Position numbers and translations under genes: made by a program. This document shows positions 35,759 to 44,867 of a stretch of 64,000 nucleotides of DNA, piece by piece. Source of the DNA: an uncultured Gammaproteobacteria bacterium. GTDB taxonomy: Bacteria; Pseudomonadota; Gammaproteobacteria; Eutrophobiales; Eutrophobiaceae. The notes below the pieces were generated by a model. It ran no database searches and was not told the origin of the DNA. It worked only from the letters and a program-made list of their open reading frames with translations. How positions within the stretch are numbered: position 1 is the stretch's first letter; each line of letters starts with the position of its first letter. The stretch covers positions 431,062 to 495,061 of the forward strand of contig CALSRS010000002.1 of the NCBI GenBank assembly GCA_943788815.1, in the 5' to 3' direction.

Positions 35759-36637
35759 TTACTTAACCAGTTCCATACCTTCTTTTACAACTTGATCTAC
35801 AAACTGTTGTTGCCAACCATTGATAGCTTTTTGGAAACCTTCTGGATCAATATATGCCCTATACCCTTCGCCAGCCTGGGCACGTTTCATTTTGTCACCC
35901 AAACCGTACCAGTACCCATGCCCTCCCAGGTATATATCTACTGGCATTTTTTTCAACTTCGCAAATGTGCTAGAGAAATCTGCTGCCATATTGGGATATT
36001 TGGGATGCCCAAAGACAGGTCGGGCCGCTATTCTGACACCACCTAAGATGATCAAATTGTAATTTTGACCCTCTGCAACGGCATTCATGGTAAAGGACAT
36101 CGCGCCACGGGTATGGCCAGGCGTGTAATGCGCAGTAATTTCAATATCACCCAATCTAATGACTTCGCCGTCTTCCACAACCCTGTCAACTTTTACTGGT
36201 CGCCAATCACCATCTCGAAAATCAGTTTTTCCACCCGTTTCTATGGTTTCTACATCTGGACCTGAGGCGAGAATTGTTGCACCAGTCATTTCTTTCATAC
36301 GGGCGTGTCCGTCAACATGATCACTGTGTGCATGGGTCCCAATTATGTACTTCACATCTTCGGGATCAAATCCCAATTTCCTAATATTGTCTGCGATTTC
36401 AGGAACAGACTCATCGTAACCGGTATCAACAATAATGTGACCATCTGATCCTGTAATTAGATATGACGCTTCCTGCACATATTGACCAACGTAATAAACG
36501 TTATCGACGATGTTGAATGGTTCAACCTTTATCGTTCTATCGGGATGACCTTGCGGTGGTGACACTGGTGCCTGTGCCAGTGCGACTGTTGAAAAAAGTA
36601 GACTTAACAGCACACATAATATATTTGATATTTTCAT
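35759..36637 (-). CDS. Exported metallo-beta-lactamase-fold hydrolase (B3-like)
   Basis: 292 aa from the ATG at 36637, which has the ribosome site GGGGGAG and starts a clean signal peptide (MKISNILCVLLSLLFSTVAL). An ATG at 36649 is an alternative. The zinc motif THAHSDHVDGH (HxHxDH) is followed by the third ligand His in HYTPGHTRGAMSF and a distal His in LGGHGYWYGLGDK, an arrangement like subclass B3 lactamases. Residues 40-60 show the usual NVYYVGQ strand. The family also includes lactonases and other esterases, so beta-lactamase activity is not assured. It sits between amidohydrolase genes and may act in the same exported pathway. Confidence 0.85.
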   Translation of the reverse strand: MKISNILCVLLSLLFSTVALAQAPVSPPQGHPDRTIKVEPFNIVDNVYYVGQYVQEASYLITGSDGHIIVDTGYDESVPEIADNIRKLGFDPEDVKYIIGTHAHSDHVDGHARMKEMTGATILASGPDVETIETGGKTDFRDGDWRPVKVDRVVEDGEVIRLGDIEITAHYTPGHTRGAMSFTMNAVAEGQNYNLIILGGVRIAARPVFGHPKYPNMAADFSSTFAKLKKMPVDIYLGGHGYWYGLGDKMKRAQAGEGYRAYIDPEGFQKAINGWQQQFVDQVVKEGMELVK

Positions 36638-36868
36638 AAACTCCCCCATGACCTTTAGTTATAAATTAAATTTCCCTAATCTCTCTATAAGCGTTTCCAG
36701 TATAGATTTTCACCATAGCAGGCGCAATTTTTGTCTTATAAACGTGTTCGATTCCAATCTATAATCCCATATTTTTTCACAATTGCTAAATCTGCTTATA
36801 CAATCTGAATAAATCAATTTTATGACATATACTGATATTGCAAACATTTAACTAATCAGGGACTTTTA

Positions 36869-37270
36869 ATGGTAAACCGTGCTCATAGTTTAAATTTCCT
36901 TCTGCTTGCCACCTTATTGTTATCTATGGTGCTATCAACCTCATTATTAGCGGTGGATGAGGAGTATTTCATTCCCTACACCGATAACTATGGATATGAA
37001 TATGACCCACAAACAGGTACATACATAAAGACAGATCCACCACAATCCGCATCAGAACAATCTGTACCACAACAAGTGACCAATGCATCTGACACATCGG
37101 ACAATAATATCAATACTTCGAATCCCGCTATGCGAACTGATCAAATAGCAAATAGCAATGTAAGTGATGTAGATAGTAATATTTCAATTCAGTTACCCCT
37201 GTTAATTGCAGGTCTGTTAGGCATGCTGGTTATATCTATATTCCTGGTAAAAAAACTCAAGAAAAGCTAA
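36869..37270 (+). CDS. Small exported single-span membrane protein of unknown function
   Basis: 133 aa, not recognised as a family. Residues 1-30 form a signal peptide ending near LLAVDEE. The mature part opens with a tyrosine-rich stretch (YFIPYTDNYGYEYDPQTG) and continues in a Ser/Thr/Asn/Gln-rich low-complexity linker. One transmembrane helix (LPLLIAGLLGMLVISIFLV) followed by KKLKKS ends the chain. The tripartite end of helix plus basic tail resembles cell-surface sorting tails, but no known motif (LPXTG, PEP-CTERM) is present. It is just upstream of amidohydrolase paralogue C and divergent from the MBL gene. Confidence 0.7.
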   Translation: MVNRAHSLNFLLLATLLLSMVLSTSLLAVDEEYFIPYTDNYGYEYDPQTGTYIKTDPPQSASEQSVPQQVTNASDTSDNNINTSNPAMRTDQIANSNVSDVDSNISIQLPLLIAGLLGMLVISIFLVKKLKKS

Positions 37271-37335
37271 GCGGTGATGCTATCAAAATTGCTAATCCAA
37301 ACAATTACTATCTTCTGATTATTCGAGGTTCCTAC

Positions 37336-39210
37336 ATGCAGACCCCAATCAACTTATTCTTATGCATACTTATAGCTGGCCTGAGTTTATCTCTAAGTGC
37401 ACAACAACTAGACCAACGATTGATCCACTACCCTGAATCTATAATCATAAATGCAAATATCGTTAGCATGGATGACACGGGCGTCAACGATAATATTGGT
37501 TCGACATACCAGGCAATTGCCATCAGAGATGGAAAGATATTTGATCTGGGTACAAATGCCGACATCCAGAATTTGGCAGGTCCAAAGACTCAAACTTATG
37601 ACGTCAATGGAAGGACCGTTATTCCCGGCATTATCGATACCCACGCACATATCTGGGACTATGCTCAGGGGCACTGGGGACCATCACTACAGAACAGCGA
37701 GTTCAGTATTACTGCGCAAGGCGATGATACCTGGGATGACGTAGTCGACAAAACACTGGAACTGGTAGAAGACCTGAAATCAACATTACAAGAAGATGAC
37801 TGGATATTAATCAGTTGGCCCAGACGGGTCGCCGGCCTCCAAAGTGACGTGGTAATTCGGAATCACCAGATCCTCACCCGCCAAATTCTGGATGAAAGAA
37901 ACTCAGCACAAAAAATTGTTATTGTCGGAAACCGGGGAGTCATGAACACCCGGGCGATGGAATCCTATGGTAAATACTTTGATGGCGAGTATCCGGAAAT
38001 GGATCCTGAAACGGGGATTGTATTTTCAGCAACAGTAAACCGTTTGCTATTTGCTGAAGAACTCTACGATATGAAGACCCAGATTGCGATGATCGGTCAG
38101 GAGATCAAGGAATGGGCGGCATACGGTACCACTGCATGGTCAAGTTCTGTTGAATCTTATAAACAACTTGCTGCTGTTTTGGCACTGGATGCCCAGGGTC
38201 GCCTGGCAACGCGGGTTGCATATGGACTGGGGCCCAGTTTTTACCGGACCATGCCTTTGCACCCTTACCTCTTATATGATTTTAGAGGTTATGGAACTAA
38301 CAAGCTCTGGTTCAACGCCTGGAGCACGACATCAAATGATGGAGCCTATCCTTTACTTGCAACCACTATTGAAGCTCGCCCAGAGATTAAGGAGCGGGAA
38401 ATGTTGCGAGGAAGAAATGATTACACGCGAGACTATGCGGCAGCTGATCTTCGGTTTTCCAATACCCACATTGCCGGCGACCGAACTTTGGATGTAACCA
38501 TGGACATGATTGAGCAGGGCTCACAAAGGGCTGGCATGTCCCTGGAACAGATCCAGGAAAAACGCCATGCTTCTGATCATTGTCGTTTAAACCCCAGACC
38601 AGCACAGATCCCCAGGTTAAAAAAACTTGGCATAATTATGAGCTGTGCACCCAAGTATATTGGCGGTGATGGTCCTGAAGTAGAAGCGGATTATGGAGAG
38701 CAATATCTCGATTGGCTAGTGCCCATGAAATCCATGATTGATGGCGGGGTAATGGTTGTATATGAATCCGATACCCATGTGGTCGCAGGTGTTGGTCATT
38801 TTTATTATCTTGGTCAGATGGTCACTAGAGAAACTGACCAGGGTGTTCTTGGACCTGAACAACGGATTAATCGTATCCTCGCCCTGAAGACGGCTACCAC
38901 CTGGGCCCCTTATTACCTGTTTAAAGAAAATGAAATGGGGACCATAGAGACGGGGAAATATGCCGATCTTCTGGTACTCAATAAAAACTATTTTGATGAT
39001 AAAACCGTAACCGACACAATGATAAAAACAGTTCGGCCATTGATGACCATGACGGATGGAAAGGTGGAATACCTGGACCCCGAGCTAGCATCAGCATTGG
39101 GAAATACACCTGTAGGCATACAGCCTGAACAGCTAGTCAATCAGATCCATATTTGGGAACAGGGCAATACCACTCGCGACCTTGATGCCACCAGTAATAT
39201 TGATCAATAA
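37336..39210 (+). CDS. Exported amidohydrolase, YtcJ-like (paralogue C)
   Basis: 624 aa, close to paralogue A throughout. A signal peptide covers residues 1-21 (MQTPINLFLCILIAGLSLSL). Conserved elements are the HxH in GIIDTHAHIWDYAQGHWG, NTHIAGDRTLDVTMDMIEQG, RHASDHCRLNPRPAQIPRL, SDTHVVAGVG and GTIETGKYADLLVLN. It is read in the opposite direction to A and B with GAGG seven bases before the ATG. Its C-terminus has a short extra tail (TTRDLDATSNIDQ). Likely arose by duplication with inversion, or A/B and C flank an inverted segment. Confidence 0.88.
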   Translation: MQTPINLFLCILIAGLSLSLSAQQLDQRLIHYPESIIINANIVSMDDTGVNDNIGSTYQAIAIRDGKIFDLGTNADIQNLAGPKTQTYDVNGRTVIPGIIDTHAHIWDYAQGHWGPSLQNSEFSITAQGDDTWDDVVDKTLELVEDLKSTLQEDDWILISWPRRVAGLQSDVVIRNHQILTRQILDERNSAQKIVIVGNRGVMNTRAMESYGKYFDGEYPEMDPETGIVFSATVNRLLFAEELYDMKTQIAMIGQEIKEWAAYGTTAWSSSVESYKQLAAVLALDAQGRLATRVAYGLGPSFYRTMPLHPYLLYDFRGYGTNKLWFNAWSTTSNDGAYPLLATTIEARPEIKEREMLRGRNDYTRDYAAADLRFSNTHIAGDRTLDVTMDMIEQGSQRAGMSLEQIQEKRHASDHCRLNPRPAQIPRLKKLGIIMSCAPKYIGGDGPEVEADYGEQYLDWLVPMKSMIDGGVMVVYESDTHVVAGVGHFYYLGQMVTRETDQGVLGPEQRINRILALKTATTWAPYYLFKENEMGTIETGKYADLLVLNKNYFDDKTVTDTMIKTVRPLMTMTDGKVEYLDPELASALGNTPVGIQPEQLVNQIHIWEQGNTTRDLDATSNIDQ

Positions 39211-39340
39211 GCTTTATAAAAATTTAATGAAGAAGTTCAGATTCGTCCTGAACCTTATAATATTTTCAAATTTATTTTCGGGCATGACTTCATAACTATC
39301 CAGTCAATAGACTGAGCGCTTTTGGCGCAGATTAATTTTT

Positions 39341-39405
39341 TGGATGCTGGCCTTCGCCAGCATGACGTAAGAAATTTTCGTCATACTGGCGAAAGCCAGT
39401 ATCCA
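39341..39405. repeat. Pair of inverted REP-like hairpins between convergent genes
   Basis: Two 27-bp units, 39341-39367 and 39379-39405, are near-perfect inverted copies of each other. Each unit is itself a hairpin: 39344-39351 with 39356-39363, and 39383-39390 with 39395-39402. The core is tggatnctggc...gccagnatgacg, a type of dispersed palindromic element common between genes in gammaproteobacteria. It lies between two convergent genes, where it may end transcription from both sides. Confidence 0.8.
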
Positions 39406-39447
39406 GTTAAATTAAATCCACGCTTAACCTGCTTGTTTTGAGTATAT

Positions 39448-40224
39448 CTAGTGAGTAAAAGCATAAATCAGATAATTAATCCCAAATCGATAGGCCATCG
39501 CGGTCATGGGTTCAGGGTATACCGGGTCATCGGCATGCTCCCAGGCATCGCCCATATCCATATTAAAATTAATCGCTACCATTAATCGGCCTTCATCATC
39601 ATAAATGCCACGCCAGGTAGCAGGACCATGTAGCTGGGCATCGATTTCACCGGTCATGGTTCGGTATAAATGTCTCCGCCCGGGGATCTGTGTAGATCGA
39701 TCGAGATCATAAAAGACATGAAATAACTCTTCGCCATCGACCAGATCAACGACTGGCCTTTCAGGAAATACCCGACGGATACTATTGGCAAAGATTGCCC
39801 ACTCATAGTTCCCATGAAAATCATCGACAATCAAGAACCCACCCCGTAATAAATATTCCCTTAATCGCAAGGCTTCAGATTCACTCAATCCCCAGGTCCC
39901 TACCTGTTGCGCAAATAACCAGGGGTAATCAAAAATTCTGTCGTCAGAAAGACGCAAATGAATACTGTCTTGAGCGGTGTTTACATGGGTCAGACGTCGT
40001 ACACCCTGGGTAAAATGGTATTCAGCGGCTGGATAATCGATGGCCCACATCTCTCGCCAGTAACCCCGATTACTGCTGGAACTCGGCGTATAGATCAACC
40101 TGGCCATATGAAACTCTGCCTCGGGTTGGTCTCCACGGGAGTTATCATACTGTGCAAGTAATGCGCCTGATAATAAAGACAAAGAGATAAATACAGTCAG
40201 TAAATATCTTTTTGTCTTGTACAT
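39448..40224 (-). CDS. Exported DUF4159 domain protein
   Basis: 258 aa. A signal peptide covers residues 1-25. The DUF4159 body is recognisable by RLIYTPSSSSNRGYW, FAQQVGTWGLSESEALRLRE, the GGFLIVDDFHG loop with two Asp residues, and RVFPERPVVDL. The fold is related to glutamine-amidotransferase-like domains and is often met near MoxR/VWA genes; no enzyme activity is established. It starts 9 bases after the gltA stop, so it is probably read through from gltA, although no functional link is evident. Confidence 0.85.
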   Translation of the reverse strand: MYKTKRYLLTVFISLSLLSGALLAQYDNSRGDQPEAEFHMARLIYTPSSSSNRGYWREMWAIDYPAAEYHFTQGVRRLTHVNTAQDSIHLRLSDDRIFDYPWLFAQQVGTWGLSESEALRLREYLLRGGFLIVDDFHGNYEWAIFANSIRRVFPERPVVDLVDGEELFHVFYDLDRSTQIPGRRHLYRTMTGEIDAQLHGPATWRGIYDDEGRLMVAINFNMDMGDAWEHADDPVYPEPMTAMAYRFGINYLIYAFTH

Positions 40225-40233
40225 TACAAAAGA

Positions 40234-41517
40234 CTACTTTCTTTGATCAATATGAACGTAATCTCGAGCGGTCTCCCCGGTATAGATCTGACGGGGCCGG
40301 CCTATCTTGGTTTGAGGGTCATCCATCATTTCCTTCCAATGGGCAATCCAGCCAGGCAACCTGCCTATGGCAAACATCACCGTGAACATATTAACGGGGA
40401 TCCCCATTGCCTTATATAAAAGGCCGCTGTAGAAATCTACATTTGGATATAGATTTCGTTCTACAAAATAAGAATCGGATAATGCTGTTTCCTCCATTTC
40501 CTTGGCCAGATCCAGAAGTGGATCATTGACGCCACGTTTGGAAAGAATCAGGTCAGTCATTTCCTTGAGTATCTTGGCGCGGGGGTCATAACTCTTGTAA
40601 ACCCTGTGACCAAATCCCATTAATTTACTCTTGGAGTCCTTGTCCTTAACACTACTAATAAATTTTTTACAACTCGTCCCCGAGTTTTGTAAGTCTTCCA
40701 GCATTTCTATCACAGCCTGGTTCGCACCACCATGTAGTGGGCCCCATAAGGCAAGTATTCCTGCACTGACTGAAGCATACATATTCGCCTGACTGGAACC
40801 GACTAGTCTCACTGTAGAAGTTGAACAGTTTTGTTCGTGGTCCGCATGCAGAATCAACAGTATATTTAATGCCTTGACTATATCTTCATCAGCTTCAAAG
40901 GGCTCAGCAGGTACGGCAAACATCATTTGTAAAAAGTTTGCACAATAGCTTAGGTGGTTTTGGGGATACATCATTGGATGACCAACGCTCTTTTTATAAC
41001 TGAACGCAGCAATAGTCCGTAACTTTGATAATAATCTCGGGGCCTGGCTATCAAATGATTCAAATACGTTTAAAGACTCTGGATAATAAGCAGACAATGA
41101 ACAAACCATGGATGACAGTATTGCCATGGGATGCGCCGTTGCCGGGTATCCATCAAAGAAATGTTTCATATCCTCATGGATCATGCTGTGCATATTAAGC
41201 AGATGGCTGAAATTGGCGAGCTGATCTTTTGTGGGTAAATGTCCGTATATCAATAAATAGCTGGTTTCGACAAAGCTTGAGTTTTTGGCCAGTTGTTCAA
41301 TGGGGATACCGCGATATCTTAATATACCCTGCTCACCATCTAGATAGGTAATAGCACTGGTGGTTGAGCCCGTATTAACAAAGCCGGAATCAAGAGTAAT
41401 ATGTCCTGTTTGGCTCCTTAGCTTTGATATTTCCAGTGCCTTTTCATTTTCGCTACCCACAACAACCGGAATTTCGTACTCTTTTCCTTCTAAAATCAGT
41501 TTTGCATTATCAGCCAT
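40234..41517 (-). CDS. gltA: Citrate synthase
   Basis: Type II (hexameric, NADH-sensitive type) citrate synthase, 427 aa as in E. coli. It condenses acetyl-CoA with oxaloacetate at the entry of the TCA cycle. Active-site regions are HADHEQNCSTSTVRLVGSS (His), GPLHGGANQAVIEML (His) and FGHRVYKSYDPRAKIL (His-Arg). The C-terminal KIGRPRQIYTG is typical. GAGG precedes the ATG. The sdh/suc genes that often neighbour gltA are not seen. Confidence 0.96.
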   Translation of the reverse strand: MADNAKLILEGKEYEIPVVVGSENEKALEISKLRSQTGHITLDSGFVNTGSTTSAITYLDGEQGILRYRGIPIEQLAKNSSFVETSYLLIYGHLPTKDQLANFSHLLNMHSMIHEDMKHFFDGYPATAHPMAILSSMVCSLSAYYPESLNVFESFDSQAPRLLSKLRTIAAFSYKKSVGHPMMYPQNHLSYCANFLQMMFAVPAEPFEADEDIVKALNILLILHADHEQNCSTSTVRLVGSSQANMYASVSAGILALWGPLHGGANQAVIEMLEDLQNSGTSCKKFISSVKDKDSKSKLMGFGHRVYKSYDPRAKILKEMTDLILSKRGVNDPLLDLAKEMEETALSDSYFVERNLYPNVDFYSGLLYKAMGIPVNMFTVMFAIGRLPGWIAHWKEMMDDPQTKIGRPRQIYTGETARDYVHIDQRK

Positions 41518-41856
41518 TTTATTTCCTCAATTCCTTTATGTATTTCATTTCGATGTAATACATATGTTTTTGATATATCTTTTTTTGCTTGTTTTAAGAT
41601 TCAATAATCAAAACACCCTGCAATTCCCTGGATTAAATTATTTTTATTAACTATGGAGATTATAATTTAAATTCGAATGCACAGCCATGTGCCAGCAAGC
41701 TTCATTGTAATGTTTTTTACAACAAGCTGTTGATAAATCAGAGTATAACGCACTGATTGTACTGAAAGTTTCATCCAGCACTTTGTAAAAAAATTAAATT
41801 TGATATTGTCAGGTCTTCTAATTAAGATTTATTTTCACTTAGAGTACCTAAAAGAC
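41518..41856. other. 339-bp divergent intergenic region with no gene recognised
   Basis: Very AT-rich gap between divergent gltA and the exported hypothetical gene. It must contain both promoters. I see no tRNA, strong hairpin or small conserved ORF. Confidence 0.5.
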
Positions 41857-42450
41857 ATGCTAGTCAAAACCTTATTTAAATTCGCAACTATTTTTTTCCT
41901 TGTTTTTTCTGCCAGAATTGTTGTTGGTCAAGACGCTATTCCTGAGTATGAAAATTATCTTGGTAGCTGGATAGTGAATGAAGAATTAAGTGACGATACA
42001 GACAGGCAAGTGGAAATCGCCATACGTGCTGCAGGAGGCAAATTGCCCAGGACAGGAAAAAAAGGCAAAGGTCGGTATCGTGGTGGACCCAAAGAACATG
42101 AAATATATGATCATATTTCCTATGATGACAATCTGGATTTTCAATATTCACCCCCGGAATTTAAGTTAATATATGACGATGGTTTTGAACGGACTTTCCA
42201 TTCAGACAATCGTAAACGCATGGTCAGTGCAAGTGGGACCATTTCAGGTGACAATCAAGATTTCTCTTTTGCTTCCTGGAAAAACAAGCAGCTATTAGTA
42301 GAGACTAGAGCGCGAGATGGTGGATGGATTTTTGAAACCTTAGAACTATCTGAAGAAAACCTGATCATCACAATGGAAATCAAACCTTCATCATTTGCAG
42401 AACCCATCAATATTAAAAGAGTCTACATAAGGCCGGGTAAGACACAATAA
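41857..42450 (+). CDS. Exported protein of unknown function
   Basis: 197 aa from the ATG at 41857; an in-frame TTG 57 bases earlier would add residues before the signal peptide. Residues 1-24 form a signal peptide (MLVKTLFKFATIFFLVFS onward). The mature part has a short lipocalin-like opening (YENYLGSWIVNEELSDDTD), a glycine/lysine-rich basic loop around residues 60-78, then predicted strands (FKLIYDDGFERTFHSDNRKR; DFSFASWKNKQLLVETRARD; LIITMEIKPSS). The pattern suggests a small secreted beta-barrel, but I do not recognise a named family. Confidence 0.6.
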   Translation: MLVKTLFKFATIFFLVFSARIVVGQDAIPEYENYLGSWIVNEELSDDTDRQVEIAIRAAGGKLPRTGKKGKGRYRGGPKEHEIYDHISYDDNLDFQYSPPEFKLIYDDGFERTFHSDNRKRMVSASGTISGDNQDFSFASWKNKQLLVETRARDGGWIFETLELSEENLIITMEIKPSSFAEPINIKRVYIRPGKTQ

Positions 42451-42549
42451 TCTGGAAGAAACGAGATCATTTATCACATATAATTAATGACTCAAATTTG
42501 ACATTTAACGCTTTCCCTGTAGATTCACCCAAAATTTTAAAACGCTAAA

Positions 42550-43683
42550 ATGATCCTTGAAATTGCAAAAAAACTGATAGCTATCCCATCTGTTACACCA
42601 GATGACAAGGGATGCATGGAAGTCATATGTAGCTTGCTTGAACCCGATGGGTTTGCAAGTACGCGTCTTGACTTTGAAGACGTCAACAACCTGTGGATGA
42701 GTCATGGGGAGACAGGACCGATTCTATGTTTTCTTGGACATACTGATGTTGTTCCGGCAGGACCAGAAGATCAATGGGACACCGATCCTTTCATTCCTGA
42801 TATTAAAGATGGCTATTTATACGGTCGTGGTGCGGCAGATATGAAAGGCAGTATCGCTGCGATGGTATTCGCTTTGCAAAGATTCGTAAATGACTATCCA
42901 AATCATCCAGGAAGGATCTCTCTTCTATTAACCTCAGATGAGGAAGGTATTGCCATCAACGGCACAAGCAGGGTCATTGATAGCTTACGGTCCAATGGCG
43001 AGCAGATTACATGGTGTGTGGTTGGCGAGCCTACCAGCCAGACAAAAATTGGTGATATGGTCAAAATCGGCCGCAGAGGATCATTAACTGGCGTACTTAA
43101 CGTTACCGGCATTCAGGGGCATGTTGCCTATCCCGATCGCGCCCGAAACCCGATACACCAGATCATTCCTGCACTAAACGAAATCTGTAATTACACCTGG
43201 GATAAAGGAAATGAATTTTATGACCCTTCGAGTTTGCAAGTATCAAATTTAAATTCAGGTACAGGAGCAGATAATGTCATACCTGGTAGTGTTAAAACTA
43301 GATTCAATATTCGCTACTCCACGGAAACGGATGAGTCCACTATCAAGTCGACCATCGAAAAAATATTGGGCAGTTACAGCCTGGAATATGAAATTGAGTG
43401 GTTACCTTCGAGCAAACCTTTTTTAACTCAATCGGGTGAGTTAGTAACAGCAACCAAAAATGCAATCAGGGATATCACTGGCGTTGAACCGAAATTGTCT
43501 ACCACCGGCGGCACATCTGATGGCCGCTTTGTTGCGCCCACCGGCGCGGAAGTGGTGGAACTTGGGCCTGTCAATGAAACCATACACAAGGTCAATGAAT
43601 GTGTAAAAGTTGAAGACCTAGAAACACTATCGACAATTTATTACGGAATTATGGAGTCACTACTGGGCGAAAATAAGGAGTAG
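42550..43683 (+). CDS. dapE: Succinyl-diaminopimelate desuccinylase
   Basis: M20-family zinc hydrolase of 377 aa in the lysine/meso-diaminopimelate pathway. Metal-site motifs are FLGHTDVVPAG, YGRGAADMKGSIAAM, LTSDEEGIAING and the C-terminal STTGGTSDGRFVAPTGAEVV. The residues IGRRGSLTGVLNVTGIQGHVAYP define the dimerisation domain. It is distinct from the ArgE homologue elsewhere in this window (49588-50739). It stands alone, convergent with the Nudix gene. Confidence 0.93.
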   Translation: MILEIAKKLIAIPSVTPDDKGCMEVICSLLEPDGFASTRLDFEDVNNLWMSHGETGPILCFLGHTDVVPAGPEDQWDTDPFIPDIKDGYLYGRGAADMKGSIAAMVFALQRFVNDYPNHPGRISLLLTSDEEGIAINGTSRVIDSLRSNGEQITWCVVGEPTSQTKIGDMVKIGRRGSLTGVLNVTGIQGHVAYPDRARNPIHQIIPALNEICNYTWDKGNEFYDPSSLQVSNLNSGTGADNVIPGSVKTRFNIRYSTETDESTIKSTIEKILGSYSLEYEIEWLPSSKPFLTQSGELVTATKNAIRDITGVEPKLSTTGGTSDGRFVAPTGAEVVELGPVNETIHKVNECVKVEDLETLSTIYYGIMESLLGENKE

Positions 43684-43765
43684 CAAGAAGGGGAAAATCA
43701 GAAATTATACCTAACCCTGTTTTTAAATTGAAAACCATCTGTTTTTTTTCCGCACCCTTCACTCC

Positions 43766-44407
43766 CTACATCTCCATATATTGCTTCATCGCCGATAATC
43801 TGAGTTCACCTCGATTAGAGGGTTCTTCTTTAATCCACAAGAGTAATTCCAGTAACACGTCTGCGGTGACTCCCCAAACATAACCGCCGTCCCAATTAAA
43901 CGCCTGCGATTTTCGTTGTATTCCATTTACTGTAAATTCATGAATACACGAAGTGCCTGGTTCCATCAGGCTTTGAATATCTGCAGTGATAATTTTTTCT
44001 ACCTCATTAGCATCAGGCTTAAAGTCTGGTTGCTGATCTAGCCATCCAACGTAGGGTGTAATATGGAATCCAAATCGACTCCATGCATCATCCAGACGCC
44101 CCATAACAGTGACATCGCCATGCTCAATTCCCAGTTCTTCTTTTAATTCACGCAACGCTGTATATTCGGTTGTGGTATCATCAGGATTAGTCCCACCACC
44201 AGGAAAGGACACCTGACCCTGATGAGAAGGCATTGAAGCTGATCGTTGTGTAAATGCTATTTTAACACTGCCATTTTCATCCGGCCATAAAGGGATTAAG
44301 ACTGCAGCAGTACGATATTTATTGGGTAGCTGCTCTAATGGAAACAATTGCGGCTCCCTGTCAACCAGTAACTTTAATCGCGAGTGGATTTTTTCCCTGA
44401 AATTCAT
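43766..44407 (-). CDS. Nudix CoA/nucleotide pyrophosphatase (NudL/YeaB-like)
   Basis: 213 aa Nudix hydrolase of the YeaB/CoA-diphosphatase group. The UPF0035-like stretch ASMPSHQGQVSFPGGG precedes the Nudix box, seen as GGGTNPDD and RELKEELGI. HEFTVNGIQRKSQAF and YVWGVTADVLLELL are typical of the CoA pyrophosphatase C-terminus. It would hydrolyse CoA or its oxidised derivatives. Divergent from clpS. Confidence 0.88.
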   Translation of the reverse strand: MNFREKIHSRLKLLVDREPQLFPLEQLPNKYRTAAVLIPLWPDENGSVKIAFTQRSASMPSHQGQVSFPGGGTNPDDTTTEYTALRELKEELGIEHGDVTVMGRLDDAWSRFGFHITPYVGWLDQQPDFKPDANEVEKIITADIQSLMEPGTSCIHEFTVNGIQRKSQAFNWDGGYVWGVTADVLLELLLWIKEEPSNRGELRLSAMKQYMEM

Positions 44408-44538
44408 AGATATATATTAAGTCAGTAATTATGTCGTAATCACTAGTTATTTTTAAATTTCACAAAAATATCCATGCTTTGAAATTTTTTGGTTTTTGTA
44501 TAATCTAATAACACATCAGTATAATTTTTTTAAAGAAT

Positions 44539-44865
44539 ATGGCAGATAAATCTGACAATCAACAAGACCAGGAGGACGGGCTGGCTTTACAAGAAGCCAG
44601 GCCGAAACTAAAGCGACCTCCTCTGTATAAAGTCATTTTGATTAATGATGATTTCACACCCATGGAGTTTGTGGTGCACATTCTGGAAAGCATTTTCAAG
44701 CTTGATAGAGAAAATGCGACGCGAATTATGCTGGAAGTCCACACCCGAGGCAGAGGTATTTGCGGTATTTTTACCCATGAAATTGCTGAAACCAAAGTAG
44801 AGCAGGTAAATAATTATTCACGTGAAAACAATCATCCTTTATTGTGTACAATGGAAAAGGCCTGA
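44539..44865 (+). CDS. clpS: ATP-dependent Clp protease adaptor ClpS
   Basis: 108 aa N-end-rule adaptor delivering substrates with N-terminal Leu, Phe, Tyr or Trp to ClpAP. The substrate pocket motif [18 protein letters not shown] contains the conserved Asn-Asp pair, and [20 protein letters not shown] with the following helix binds the ClpA N-domain. It lies two bases before clpA, as in E. coli. Confidence 0.96.
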   Translation: MADKSDNQQDQEDGLALQEARPKLKRPPLYKVILINDDFTPMEFVVHILESIFKLDRENATRIMLEVHTRGRGICGIFTHEIAETKVEQVNNYSRENNHPLLCTMEKA

Positions 44866-44867
44866 AA

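Noticed and set aside
35759-36637. True beta-lactamase annotation for the MBL-fold gene
   Set aside because: Metal ligands fit subclass B3, but the same fold and ligands occur in lactonases and other hydrolases; the context is amidohydrolases, so only the fold is claimed.
44844-44867. Earlier GTG start for ClpA
   Set aside because: It lies inside clpS and adds residues not found in ClpA, whose N-terminus begins at MLDKELE.
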